This document shows, one piece after another, positions 42,413-52,000 of a stretch of DNA of 64,000 bases (position 1 is its first letter; every line of letters starts with the position of its first letter). Location of the stretch: the NCBI GenBank assembly GCA_946479035.1, contig CAMLDW010000009.1:1-64000 (forward strand), in the 5' to 3' direction. Position numbers and translations under genes: made by a program. A model generated the notes under the pieces. It ran no database searches. It saw only the letters and a program-made list of their open reading frames with translations, and was not told the DNA's origin. This stretch comes from an uncultured Chthonomonadaceae bacterium. GTDB lineage: Bacteria; Armatimonadota; Fimbriimonadia; Fimbriimonadales; Fimbriimonadaceae.

Positions 42413-43219
42413 TCAGGCCCGGTAGGCTAAGGCAGCCTGCACGAACTGTGCCGCACCGCCTTCGTCGTTGGACGCCACGAGGAGGTCGGCCTGTTCGATC
42501 ACTTCGGGCCTGGCGTTGGCCACCGCCCCTGAAAGGCCGGCCCACTGTATCATTTCCAGGTCGTTCAGGTAGTCGCCGAGGGCGGCAACCTCCGAGCGGT
42601 CGAGGTTCAGGTCCCTCGCAGCCGCCTGTAGCCCGACAGACTTGTCGATCCCCGGAGGCAGGAACTCGATGTACTCCGGCTCGCTCAGAGTCACGGTCGC
42701 CTCCTCGGAACCCAGCAGATTTAGCGTTGCGGCGCGGTGCTCGAGCACCGCGCCGGCGCGATCGATGAACAAGACCTTTGTCGCCGTCATTTCCGCCATG
42801 GCCCCGATCGGGACGACGCCCTCCTCTTGGATCCCCGTGCGACGACGGTATAAGTCCGCCCACTCGCCGTCACTTGAGAAGAAGACTTTGCCGCCAACAT
42901 AGAGGTTAGTGTGGATGCTGCGCTCGGAGGCGTATTCTAGGACCTTGTCGCGGGTGGTTGGGCCCAAAGTGCGGTGGTGGATCTCGATGAGCCCCTCGCC
43001 AAGGACGTAGGCCCCGTTGCACGAGACGATTGGGCCATCGAGCCCGAGTTCGCGCGCGTACGGGAGCATCGTGTTGAGCGCTCGCCCGCTGGCCAGGCAC
43101 ACCTTGACTCCTTGAGCGAGTGCCTCCCGCACCGCTTCCGTCGCACCAGGCGAGATCCTGCGGTCGGAAGTGAGGAGCGTGCCGTCCAGGTCGAGGGCGA
43201 TGAGCTTGATCTTCCGCAT
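42413..43219 (-). CDS. Cof-type HAD-IIB phosphatase
   Basis: A haloacid dehalogenase superfamily phosphatase, probably for sugar phosphates or a flavin/pyridoxal phosphate. The motif I is ALDLDGTLLTSDRRIS, motif II is CLASGRAL, motif III has the conserved KVLFIDRAG and DKSVGLQAA region, and motif IV is LGDYLNDLEMIQ. The 268-residue length and C2B cap fit the Cof family. TAGTTT lies about 13 bases before the ATG. It diverges from cheW. Confidence 0.9.
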   Translation of the reverse strand: MRKIKLIALDLDGTLLTSDRRISPGATEAVREALAQGVKVCLASGRALNTMLPYARELGLDGPIVSCNGAYVLGEGLIEIHHRTLGPTTRDKVLEYASERSIHTNLYVGGKVFFSSDGEWADLYRRRTGIQEEGVVPIGAMAEMTATKVLFIDRAGAVLEHRAATLNLLGSEEATVTLSEPEYIEFLPPGIDKSVGLQAAARDLNLDRSEVAALGDYLNDLEMIQWAGLSGAVANARPEVIEQADLLVASNDEGGAAQFVQAALAYRA

Positions 43220-43284
43220 GGACGCGGGTTCAAAACTACCCCGGAACCGTAAAGTTGCCGGGCCTTTGAGCCGAAGATGAACCT

Positions 43285-43704
43285 GTGGGCAAGCGTCTGG
43301 ACGGCTCCGATAGGCCGCTGGAGCAGGAGTCTGTTGTCTTCAGGCTCGGCCATGCGACGTACCGGATGGACGTCAGCGAGGTTCGTAGGGTCGTCAGGAC
43401 AAAGCCCATAACGCCCTGCGCGCGCGAGGGGTCGTGCTTGTGCGGGCTCGTGAACGTCGGGGGCAGGATCGTGCCTGTTTTTGACATGGCAGAGCTCTTG
43501 CAGACGGGTAACAGGGGCCGTGAGACGGCGAAGTCGCGGATCATCGTAGCCGAGGGCGATTACGGCACCGCCGCTTTTGTGGTGGACTCAGTGACGAACA
43601 GATCGAGCGAAAGACCGTCCAAGAGGGCGGTCGTCGCAATGGAAGAGAGCGACGCGCCTCTAGTGGACATTGACTCGGCGCTTTCGCGCAGGAACTTGGT
43701 GTAG
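43285..43704 (+). CDS. CheW-like signalling protein
   Basis: A chemotaxis adaptor domain of about 139 residues: VVFRLGHATYRMDVSEVRRVVR, LCGLVNVGGRIVPVFDMAELL, SRIIVAEGDYGTAAFVVDSV. These match the two-subdomain CheW fold. It starts GTG 43285 and is the first gene of a cheW-HDOD-fliD run (15 and 65 base gaps). No CheA, MCP or CheY is visible nearby. Confidence 0.88.
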   Translation: MGKRLDGSDRPLEQESVVFRLGHATYRMDVSEVRRVVRTKPITPCAREGSCLCGLVNVGGRIVPVFDMAELLQTGNRGRETAKSRIIVAEGDYGTAAFVVDSVTNRSSERPSKRAVVAMEESDAPLVDIDSALSRRNLV

Positions 43705-43719
43705 GAGAAAGGAACAGGG

Positions 43720-44592
43720 ATGGCACTCGAAGACCACAGCAGGCTCATGCAGGCCTATATCGAAAAGGCGATGGTGGACCTGCCGTCCTTGCCCACGACG
43801 ATCATCCAGGTTGTGCGCGCGACGGAGAAGGAGACCGTCAGCACGCACGAGATCGAAGAACTGATCGCAACGGACCCAGCGATCTCAACGAAGCTGCTCA
43901 AGGTCGTGAACTCGGCCTACTTCGGCATGCCGAGGCAAATCTTCTCGATCAACCAGGCGATCGCCATCCTCGGCCTGCACCAAGTGAGGAACCTCGTACT
44001 TTCCATCGGAGTCTTGAACGCCCTAAGCTCGGACAGCGCCAGGACGGAGTCGATGCAGCGCGAGTTCTGGGAGAGGAGCTTTGGGACCGCGTCGTGCACG
44101 TCGCTGATCGCGCGGGCAAAAAGGCTTCCGGCCAAGGACCAGGAGCTCCTGTTTGTCGCAGGGCTCCTCCACGACATCGGCGTGCTCTTCCTGATGACTC
44201 AGTTCACGACGCCTTACATGGAGGTCCTACGACTATCACAGGCCAACCAGGAGCCCCTCGTCGAAGTCGAGTGGCGGTCCCTTCACACGAACCACGCGAT
44301 GCTGGGAGGACTGCTGGCCGACAGATGGAACTTCCCCGACGATCTGAGAAACCTGATCGCCAACCATGAAGAGCCCGGCGATCCGGCGTTCAACTCTGCC
44401 AGCTCGTGCCTCCACATCGCTGACAGGCTCGTTTGCAGCTTGTTGAGCGGGCACTCGGCCGGGTTCGCCCCGCCACTCGCGCAGGAATACGTGGACTGGC
44501 TGGGCTTCAACCAGTCGGAGGTAGACGAGCTAAAGCAGGGCGTGAACGAGCAGATCAGCTACGCCAAGGAGCTTTTAGGGATCCTCTCATAG
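43720..44592 (+). CDS. HDOD domain protein
   Basis: HDOD domains are metal-free HD relatives found in signalling proteins linked to motility, biofilm and c-di-GMP. The 290-residue product shows LPSLPTTIIQVVRATEKETVS at the start, the core LIATDPAISTKLLKVVNSAYFGMP, INQAIAILGLHQVRNLVLSIG, and AGLLHDIGVLFL. An SD, AGGAGAAAGGAAC, lies just before ATG 43720. It sits between cheW and fliD, so a motility role is a reasonable inference. Confidence 0.93.
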   Translation: MALEDHSRLMQAYIEKAMVDLPSLPTTIIQVVRATEKETVSTHEIEELIATDPAISTKLLKVVNSAYFGMPRQIFSINQAIAILGLHQVRNLVLSIGVLNALSSDSARTESMQREFWERSFGTASCTSLIARAKRLPAKDQELLFVAGLLHDIGVLFLMTQFTTPYMEVLRLSQANQEPLVEVEWRSLHTNHAMLGGLLADRWNFPDDLRNLIANHEEPGDPAFNSASSCLHIADRLVCSLLSGHSAGFAPPLAQEYVDWLGFNQSEVDELKQGVNEQISYAKELLGILS

Positions 44593-44657
44593 GCCAAACA
44601 GGCATTCCTGCCGTCTATGGCGAGGGATTGGAACCGAGAATCTAGAGGAGTACGAGA

Positions 44658-46913
44658 ATGAGCAACCTGTCGGGCATATCCTTCACCGGGCTCGCAAGCG
44701 GCATCGACACGCAGAGCATCATCAACCAGCTCATGCAGATCGAGGCTATACCGCTGCAGCGCATGCAGCAGGACCAGGCCGTCCTAGGGAACAAGCAGGC
44801 GCTCTACGCGCAGCTCAAGAGCATCCTCGTCTCATTCACGTCTTCGGCAAGCGCGCTCAATACCGCCGCCAGCTTCAACCCGATCAAAGTGGACTCGTCC
44901 GACTCGGACGTGGCGACCGCGACAGCGACCTCTTCAGCGACAGCCGGCGTCTACGACCTCGCCGTGTCGCAGCTCGCAACCACGCACAAGGTCGCGAGCG
45001 TCGCGCAATCGAGCGCGACGACGTCGCTCGGCTACACAGGGAGCTTTGTCGTGAACGGCAAGGCCGTGACCGTGGAGGCCTCCGACAACCTGAACACGGT
45101 CGCGGGCAAGATCAACTCCTTAGGCAGCGGCGTTGTAGCGAGCGTCATCAACGGCGGCACAGGCAACTCGTACTTGACCCTCACTGCGGCGAACTCCGGC
45201 GCATCGAACACGGTCCAACTCGCCAACCTGAGCGGGACCGCGCTCTCGTCGCTCGCGTTCCTGACCGGCGCGGCGACGTTCCGAGACCCCGTCGACGCCG
45301 ACAGCGTGCGGTCGTACGGCTTTTCCAGCGCGACCACGGCGCTATCATCCATGTTAGGGCAGAGCGCGAGCGGTACGTTCGACATCGGCACGGCCACGAT
45401 CTCCGTGGACTTTGCGACCGATTCTCTCCAGACCATCGCGGACAAGATCAACGCGGACTCGAACGCGAACGCGACAGCCGTGGTCGCTTCCGTAACCGAG
45501 AACGGCAAGACGGTCCAGAAGCTCGAGATCACCGGCAACGGCGGCGCACAGCCGAGCGTCACCGACACGAGCGGGCTGCTCGAGTCGCTCGGCGTCCTCC
45601 AGCGCTCCTACGGCAACCCGCTCGTCACGGCGCAGGACGCACAATACTCGCTGGACGGCTTCGACTTTACGAGCAACACCAACACGGTCAGCGACGTGAT
45701 CCCAGGCGCGACGTTCACGCTGCTCAAGGCGAACGCCACGACGCCCGAGACAGCGAAGCTCACATTCAGCAGGGACACATCCCAGATCGAGAACAGCTTC
45801 GAAGGGCTGGTCAAGTCCTATAACGACGTCATGGACTTCGTCAAGCAGACGACGACTTTCGACACGGAGTCCTTCGCGAGCGGCCCGCTCTTCGGCGAAT
45901 CGACCGTCTCCCAGGTAGAAGCGACCCTCTCCTCACTGCTCTTCGGGAACGTCGGCACGAGCAGCATCAAGAACCTCGCGAACATCGGGTTCAGCTTCGA
46001 CCAGGACGGCAAGCTACAGCTCGATTCGGCAAAGCTCGACCAAGCGCTCGCCAGCGACCCCGAAGGCGTGCGCCGACTCATGATGGCCGTCGGCGATTCG
46101 TCGAGCACCGACCTCAAGTTCATCACGAGCACTTCGGCGACTCAGGACTCTGGCTTGACGGGCTATCAGGTCAACGTGACGCAGGTCGCGACGAAGTCGA
46201 ACATGCTGGCTGGCGTCATGCAGACCACGGGGAACACTCTGGGCGAGACGCTGACCTTCGGCGGAGCGCTCTTCAATAACAACGCCTACGACCTCACCGT
46301 GCCGATCGGCGCGACGCAGGCCGACCTCGTCAGCCTGATCAACAACGATTCCAAGCTCAAGGACCTCATGGTCGCGTCGGTGGACGGCTCTGGCGCCCTC
46401 AAGCTCGAAAGCAAGAAGTGGGGCTCCGCAGGCGTGTTCAGCGTTGTCTCCAACCTCGCAGCCGGTTCGGACAACTCTGGAATCGGCACGACCGGCGGCT
46501 TGTTCACGGCTGGCGTCAACGTCGCCGGAACGATCAACGGTCTTGCAGCGACCGGCAGCGGCCAGTTCCTCACGGGGGACGCGGGCTCGGCGGTCGAGGG
46601 GCTGCAGGTTCAGTACACGGGCTCTTCGACCGGAGTCATCGGAACGGTCACCTACCAGCGCGGAATAGCGGCGAACCTGAGCTACGGCCTGACGAGCTTT
46701 ACCGACCCGGTCAGCGGCCTGCTCGGAGCGAACGACAAGGCGCTACAGTCACAGATCGACGACATCACGTCGAACATGAAGAGCCTTCAAGACCAGCTCG
46801 ACCTCAAGAAGGAGTTCCTGGTCGCGAAGTTCACCGCAATGGAGAACGCGATCGCCTCGATGCAGGGCCAGCAGTCGCAGCTAGCCTCGATGATCAAGAA
46901 CAACTCGGCCTAG
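44658..46913 (+). CDS. fliD: Flagellar hook-associated protein 2 (filament cap)
   Basis: FliD caps the growing flagellar filament. Residues 1-110 have the family N-terminal helices (ISFTGLASGIDTQSIINQLMQIEAIPLQRMQ) and FNPIKVDSSDSDVATATATS. The long variable centre (about 110-650) is Thr/Ser/Ala-rich, and the C-terminal helices end SLQDQLDLKKEFLVAKFTAMENAIASMQ. At 751 residues it is large for FliD. GAGGAG lies 8 bases before ATG 44658. No other flagellar genes are in the window; it follows cheW and HDOD. Confidence 0.92.
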   Translation: MSNLSGISFTGLASGIDTQSIINQLMQIEAIPLQRMQQDQAVLGNKQALYAQLKSILVSFTSSASALNTAASFNPIKVDSSDSDVATATATSSATAGVYDLAVSQLATTHKVASVAQSSATTSLGYTGSFVVNGKAVTVEASDNLNTVAGKINSLGSGVVASVINGGTGNSYLTLTAANSGASNTVQLANLSGTALSSLAFLTGAATFRDPVDADSVRSYGFSSATTALSSMLGQSASGTFDIGTATISVDFATDSLQTIADKINADSNANATAVVASVTENGKTVQKLEITGNGGAQPSVTDTSGLLESLGVLQRSYGNPLVTAQDAQYSLDGFDFTSNTNTVSDVIPGATFTLLKANATTPETAKLTFSRDTSQIENSFEGLVKSYNDVMDFVKQTTTFDTESFASGPLFGESTVSQVEATLSSLLFGNVGTSSIKNLANIGFSFDQDGKLQLDSAKLDQALASDPEGVRRLMMAVGDSSSTDLKFITSTSATQDSGLTGYQVNVTQVATKSNMLAGVMQTTGNTLGETLTFGGALFNNNAYDLTVPIGATQADLVSLINNDSKLKDLMVASVDGSGALKLESKKWGSAGVFSVVSNLAAGSDNSGIGTTGGLFTAGVNVAGTINGLAATGSGQFLTGDAGSAVEGLQVQYTGSSTGVIGTVTYQRGIAANLSYGLTSFTDPVSGLLGANDKALQSQIDDITSNMKSLQDQLDLKKEFLVAKFTAMENAIASMQGQQSQLASMIKNNSA

Positions 46914-48097
46914 ACGCGCGTCAAGATCTGTTCGCGGCCAAAAAGCCAAAACGCGACGCGCAGTACCAGCATTGCGAGGACGAGGCTGACCCCGGCCGTC
47001 ATCAGCAGCGGTCCAAGCTCGAGCTCGTTCAGCAGAGCCTCTTTGATCGCCACAGCGGAGTTGAGCACCGGCGTCAGCCGCACCCACAGCTCTTTCTGCG
47101 CGCCCGTAAAACCGATGAACTGGCTGAAGATCGCTGGCATCAAGACCACGAAGCTGACGAGCGTCAAGTAGGTCTGCGCCTCGCGAACGTTCTTCGCGTA
47201 CGCGCTCACCGCAAGCAGCATCCCCGCAAACATCATCACGAGCGGCAGGAGCACGGCGAGCAGCCCGAGCACGGCCAAGAACGAGATGTGGAACCCCGAA
47301 GGGAACATCGCCTTCGTCAGGTCCAGCTTGATGAACCCCATCAGTAGCACGCCGACCACTGTCGTCAGGCTGCTCAGCAGGCAGATCGCGGCGAGCGCGA
47401 GGAACTTGCCGAGCGCGACCTGGCTGCGCGAAATCGGACTGATCAGCAGCGTCTCCATCGTGCCGCGCTCCTTTTCGCCCGCGACGAGGTCTGAGACCGT
47501 GCTGAACCCGCCGTAGAAGGCCCACAGAACGACGAGGTACGGGATCAGGCCGATGATGATCGAGCCGCCCAGCCCCTCCGCCTTCTGTTCGTCCTTCTGC
47601 TTGAACCGCACCGGCTCGGCGAGCTTCTCTGAGACCCCTTTCGCCTTGAGCACCTCGCGTGCGGACTCCTTGTTCATCTGGTCCACCATGCCGCGGACGG
47701 CGCCCATTGCCATGGAGGAGAGTGGCTCGGTGGAGTCATAGTGCGCGGTGACCGACGCCGTGCCGTCGGCGAGCCCCTGCTCGAAGTGAGGGCTGAACTC
47801 CACGACCGCGCGTACCTTTCCGTCCTTCATCAGCGCAAGCCCTTTCGCCACGTCGTCCACAAGAGTGACCTTCACGTCCTTCGCCTTCTCGAGGTTCGCG
47901 ACCATCGGGTTCGACGAGTCCTTGACGAAAGCCATCTCCAAGCTCTGCTTCTTCGAGACCTTCGTCTCGATGAAGCCGAACAGGACGATGAACATCATGA
48001 TCATGAACACCGGCGCCACGAACGCGGCGTTCACCACCCGGCGGTCGCGCGCCATCTCGCGCGCCTCCTTCATGAACACGAGCAGCGCGGGCCTCAC
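46910..48097 (-). CDS. ABC-2 type transporter permease (NatB-like)
   Basis: The membrane half of a NatAB-type exporter. The 395-residue product has a first helix (about 24-44), a large extracytoplasmic domain (about 45-180) and five to six further helices from 180 to 385, including the GEKERGTMETLLISPISRSQ motif characteristic of NatB. It overlaps natA-like (ATPase) by 4 bases. The stop shares CTAG with fliD. Confidence 0.88.
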   Translation of the reverse strand: MRPALLVFMKEAREMARDRRVVNAAFVAPVFMIMMFIVLFGFIETKVSKKQSLEMAFVKDSSNPMVANLEKAKDVKVTLVDDVAKGLALMKDGKVRAVVEFSPHFEQGLADGTASVTAHYDSTEPLSSMAMGAVRGMVDQMNKESAREVLKAKGVSEKLAEPVRFKQKDEQKAEGLGGSIIIGLIPYLVVLWAFYGGFSTVSDLVAGEKERGTMETLLISPISRSQVALGKFLALAAICLLSSLTTVVGVLLMGFIKLDLTKAMFPSGFHISFLAVLGLLAVLLPLVMMFAGMLLAVSAYAKNVREAQTYLTLVSFVVLMPAIFSQFIGFTGAQKELWVRLTPVLNSAVAIKEALLNELELGPLLMTAGVSLVLAMLVLRVAFWLFGREQILTRV

Positions 48098-48843
48098 GCG
48101 GACTCCTTCGCGCGGTAGCCGACGAGCTTGAGGAACGCGGGCTCGAGCCGCGTCTCGCCCGTCTGCGCGATCAACGGCTGCAGCGGCCCGCTGCCGCAGA
48201 TCCGCCCGTCATGGATGATCGCGATCTCGTCGCAGAGCCGCTCGGCCTCGCTCATGACGTGCGTGCTGAATATCACCGTGCGCCCGAGGTCGCGCTGCTC
48301 TTCGATGAACTCCATGATCGTCTGCGCCGTCACGACGTCGAGCCCGACGGTCGGCTCGTCGAAGAACAGTACCGGTGGGTCGTGCAGGATCGCGCGGCAG
48401 ATCGAGACGCGCTGCTTCTGGCCAGTCGAGAGCTTGTCGCACAACCGGTCCTTGAAGTCGTGGATGTTGAGCTTGTCCGTGACGAGCTCGATTCTCTCTC
48501 TCAACCGAGCACCCGACAACCCATAGAGCGACCCGAAGTAGTTGAGCAGCTCGATCGGCGTGAGGCGGCCATAGAGCGCAGTGGAGTTGGAGAGGAACCC
48601 GATGCTCGCGCGGACCTCTTCGGACTCGCCCACCACGTCGAACCCGCACACCGACGCGGAACCTGAGGTCGGCTGGATTACGGTCGAGAGCATGCGCAGC
48701 AGAGTCGTCTTTCCTGCACCGTTCACGCCTAGGAGCCCAAAGATGCTCCCAGGCTTCGCTTCGATGCTGATTTGGTCGACGGCCCTCACCTCGCCGCGCT
48801 TTGAGTCTCGAAACGTCTTGCAGATCGATCGGGTCTGGACCAC
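48094..48843 (-). CDS. ABC transporter ATP-binding protein (NatA-like)
   Basis: ATPase partner of the adjacent permease. Walker A is GVNGAGKTTLLRML, signature LSTGQKQRVSICRAI, Walker B VLFFDEPTVGLDV with the H-loop FSTHVMSEAERL. The frame runs 24 codons further upstream, but GTG 48843 is preferred because TAGAAT ends 5 bases before it and the domain starts there. Na+ or drug export is typical for the family; not shown here. Confidence 0.9.
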   Translation of the reverse strand: MVQTRSICKTFRDSKRGEVRAVDQISIEAKPGSIFGLLGVNGAGKTTLLRMLSTVIQPTSGSASVCGFDVVGESEEVRASIGFLSNSTALYGRLTPIELLNYFGSLYGLSGARLRERIELVTDKLNIHDFKDRLCDKLSTGQKQRVSICRAILHDPPVLFFDEPTVGLDVVTAQTIMEFIEEQRDLGRTVIFSTHVMSEAERLCDEIAIIHDGRICGSGPLQPLIAQTGETRLEPAFLKLVGYRAKESA

Positions 48844-48915
48844 GGCCCATTCTACGCAAGCCCCGCACAGTACGTGGCGTACCTGGCAAAAGTGCAGGAT
48901 GTTCGGCGCTCCCAC

Positions 48916-49045
48916 TTGCTCTGCGCGCAGGAGCCGCTACAATGCAGTCCTGCCGGGCGGCAGGGCGCAGGTCGCGCAGCACGACCTTCGAGCGGTTGGA
49001 CCAGGACGTATCAAAGAGGAGCGCGTCCCCGACGCCCGGCGGCTC
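48916..49045 (+). ncRNA. Candidate small RNA in natA/GH116 gap (speculative)
   Basis: The 200-base gap between the GH116 stop and the natA-like start has a good plus-strand promoter: TTGCTC (48916-48921), 16-base spacer, TACAAT (48938-48943). Downstream, GTCCTG (48947-48952) pairs with CAGGAC (49002-49007) around a 5-bp hairpin (GGTCG/CGACC, 48970-48974 and 48982-48986). A competing hairpin CCTGCC/GGCAGG lies at 48949-48964. I recognise no known RNA family and see no terminator, so this is only a candidate; it may be just GC-rich sequence. Confidence 0.25.
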
Positions 49046-52000
49046 TCATTTAAGTCCGATCGTCAGCGATTCTCCCGCCTTCAGTTCGATCGGATGCTCG
49101 AAAGCGAGCACGACCATCCCGTCGTGCTGATGGATCGTTGCATCCGTGCTGCTGCCAGGGACAGAAAGGTCGATGGACTTTGGCTTGAATCCCGCGACCG
49201 GTCGTACAGAAAACTGCTTCAGCGAGAGTATTCCGTGCTTGACCGTCACAGTGCTGAGCTGTCCGTCCTTTCCTTTCGTCTGCTCGAAAGTGCCCCACCC
49301 TTCGGCCGCGGTGAAGGCGGAGCTGAAGTCCTCGGGCGTCACACGCGGATCGAACGACATCTCTCCCTTCGGCCCGTTGTAAACGAACCCGGAAAGCGCC
49401 GTGAACACGCCCCACGACGCCATCGCGCGCGCGTAGTGGTCGCTGCACTCGACCTCGTTGTAAGGGTTGCGCTTCGCTGGCTGGTACCGGTCGTGCACCG
49501 CACGGCAGATCGAGAGCCCCTCTTCCACCAGCCCTTCCCAAACCATGTGCCCCGCGACCTGGTATTCGATGCCGGTCCACACCTCGTCGCGATAGCGCAC
49601 AGGCTCTTCTTGCCGCTCGCCCTTCGGCCACGTGCAGATGAACAGCCCCGCCTCCCCCGGCACTGCGAACGGCCGCTCCGGCTTGAACCGCGCGTTCTGC
49701 GGCGCGACGTCGGGCGCCCAGTTGTACTTCCAGACCGACTGCAGCGCCGTCTTGACGTTCTCTTTCGGGTACAGGTGCCCCAGACCGACGTGGTGCGCCC
49801 ACCCTTGGCCGAACAGTTGGTCGGAAAGGCACCCGGGGCCGTACTGGTACTTCGCGTGCTGCGCCTGATCGACCTTCTGGAAGAAGTACTCGCCGTTCCA
49901 CAGCTGGTCCATCGTCGCTTTGCTGCCGCTCTCAAAGATCGCGCGGCACTTCTTGGCGAACTCTTGGTCGTCTACGGCGACCGCCATCTCTTCTGCGGCG
50001 CGCAGCGCCGCCAGGTAGAGCGCGCCGATGAACGTGTTCGCGCCCTCGAAGTCGATGTCGTACGTGTTCGGCTGGCCGTCCTCGATCACACCGTCGTCGT
50101 TCTTGTCGTGCCCGATCACGTACTGCATCGCCTTCTTGATGCGTGGCCAGTTCTTCTTGAGGAACGCGTCGTCCTTGCTCGTCGTGTGCTCGCGGTACGC
50201 CTTGAGCACCGTGCCGCACTGTCCGTCGGCCGCGTACTCGTCGTCGCTGCGGAATCCGACGAGCCCAGAGTCCGGGTGGAACGCCTCGCCAAAGTCCTGG
50301 CGCTCGCGCACGTTGCGCGCGATCTCCGGGAAGAGCCGCGCCATCGCGTGCTCGTAGTTCCACACGTGGGTGCAAGTGCCTGGGCAGCACACGACGCCCT
50401 CGTATGCCCAAAACCGCCCGTTCCCCCACCACTCAGTCGTGCCCGTCGCCAGGTTTCCGACCGTCGAGTGCAGCCGGTCGAGCAGCCAGTAGGGAAGCGT
50501 CGAATCGTAGTACGTCTCCACCCACAGCTTAGTGTCGCCGCTCAACCGTCGGTGCTCGCTCGCGACGTACCGCGCGACCTCCAGCGCGTCCTTGAACCAG
50601 TTCGCGTACTGCCTCCCGCGCGGGTGGTGCGGAAAGTGCCACGCGAGCACGGTCACGACGGTCTTCGTCTTTCCGGGCGCCAGCGTCGCGGCGTCCGTGC
50701 GGACTTGGCCGAAGTGCTCGCTGCCGACGAAGTACTCCCCCTCGCCGCTGGCCGTCCCTCTTTCGAAGACGGCGAGCGCCAACGTACCAGCGTCCCGGTT
50801 CAGGTCGCCACGGCGCAAGTTAATGTCGTCGCGGCTGCGCACCGCGTCCGCCATCTCGATATGGTCGATGTTGATGTGCCCCCAACCGCCCGTCGCCGTG
50901 TCGACGACCTGGATCTGCGCCTCTTTCCCCTCGAACTCGCCGACGTCCCACGTGTCCCACAGTAGGCGCTCGTCGTTCATCCCGGTCGCTGTGCGCACGA
51001 CCTCTCCGCCGACGATCAGGTTCATGCACTCCTCGCCGGGATGGTTTCCGCCGCCGATCTTGAAGTTGATCAGCTTGCGCTCGACCTTGAACGTCGGAGA
51101 GGTGAGCGTGCCCGCTGTGCCGTCGCCGCTCAGGAAAGTGTTGACGAGCCCGTGTCCTACGAACCCTGTGACGCGGTTTTGGTTTGCGAGGGTCCCCTTT
51201 GCCGGTCCCGTCCCGAACGAATCGCCAGTCGCCTTCCACGCTCCGTACTCCTCGCCCTCGAAGTCCGCGATCAAGATAGCCGCGCGCGGGTTGGCCGGGT
51301 CGGAGCCGAACTCCGGCGGGACCTCCTCGGCCGCATGGACGATCGCCGTGAACCTAGCCTCCTGCACCCCTCGAGTGCTCCTTGCCCGCGATCCAGCGCG
51401 ACCTTCTGAAGATCGCGCCACCGGGTTCTCGACGTAAGCGCCGAAAGAAACGAGAACGTCCTTGTCAGAGGTGTTCGTGAACGCGTACTCGAGCACGGTC
51501 ACAGGCAGCGCGGAGTCTTTCGCGTTGAGCGGGATGAATGGCGAGTAAGCAGTAAGTGCTGTCTTGACGGGGCACGCCGCATGCGCATACGTTATGTTCG
51601 CCACCGGGTACTGGCCGTTGAACGTGATCTGCTGGAAGCTCTCTTTGCTCAGCTTCCACTCCTTTTGCGCAGCGCCGTCGCCGACGAACAGCGAAAAGCC
51701 GTGCATGACGTCCTTCTTTACCTCGCGCTTGGCGTAGTTCGTCGCGCCGTAGCTGATGAACTCGTGGGTGTTCAGGATCTCCCAGTTTCCGAGCGTTCCA
51801 TCGCCGCAAAGGTACATCTGCCCGGCTGCGATGCCGCCGCAAGGCATCCCGATCGAATCCAGTTCCGCACCAGACCACACCTCCTTCACTCCGCGGTCGA
51901 ACAGCGCCTTCTTCCACCACGAAGGGAGGTTCTTCTCTGCCGGGATGAAATGGTCCTGCACCAAGATCGAGCCGTCCTCCAGGAACGCCAGGATTTGCCT

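Noticed and set aside
48581..50965. 794-residue plus-strand open frame across GH116
   Set aside because: Arg/Val/Leu-rich shadow of the GH116 gene; long open antisense frames are usual in GC-rich DNA.
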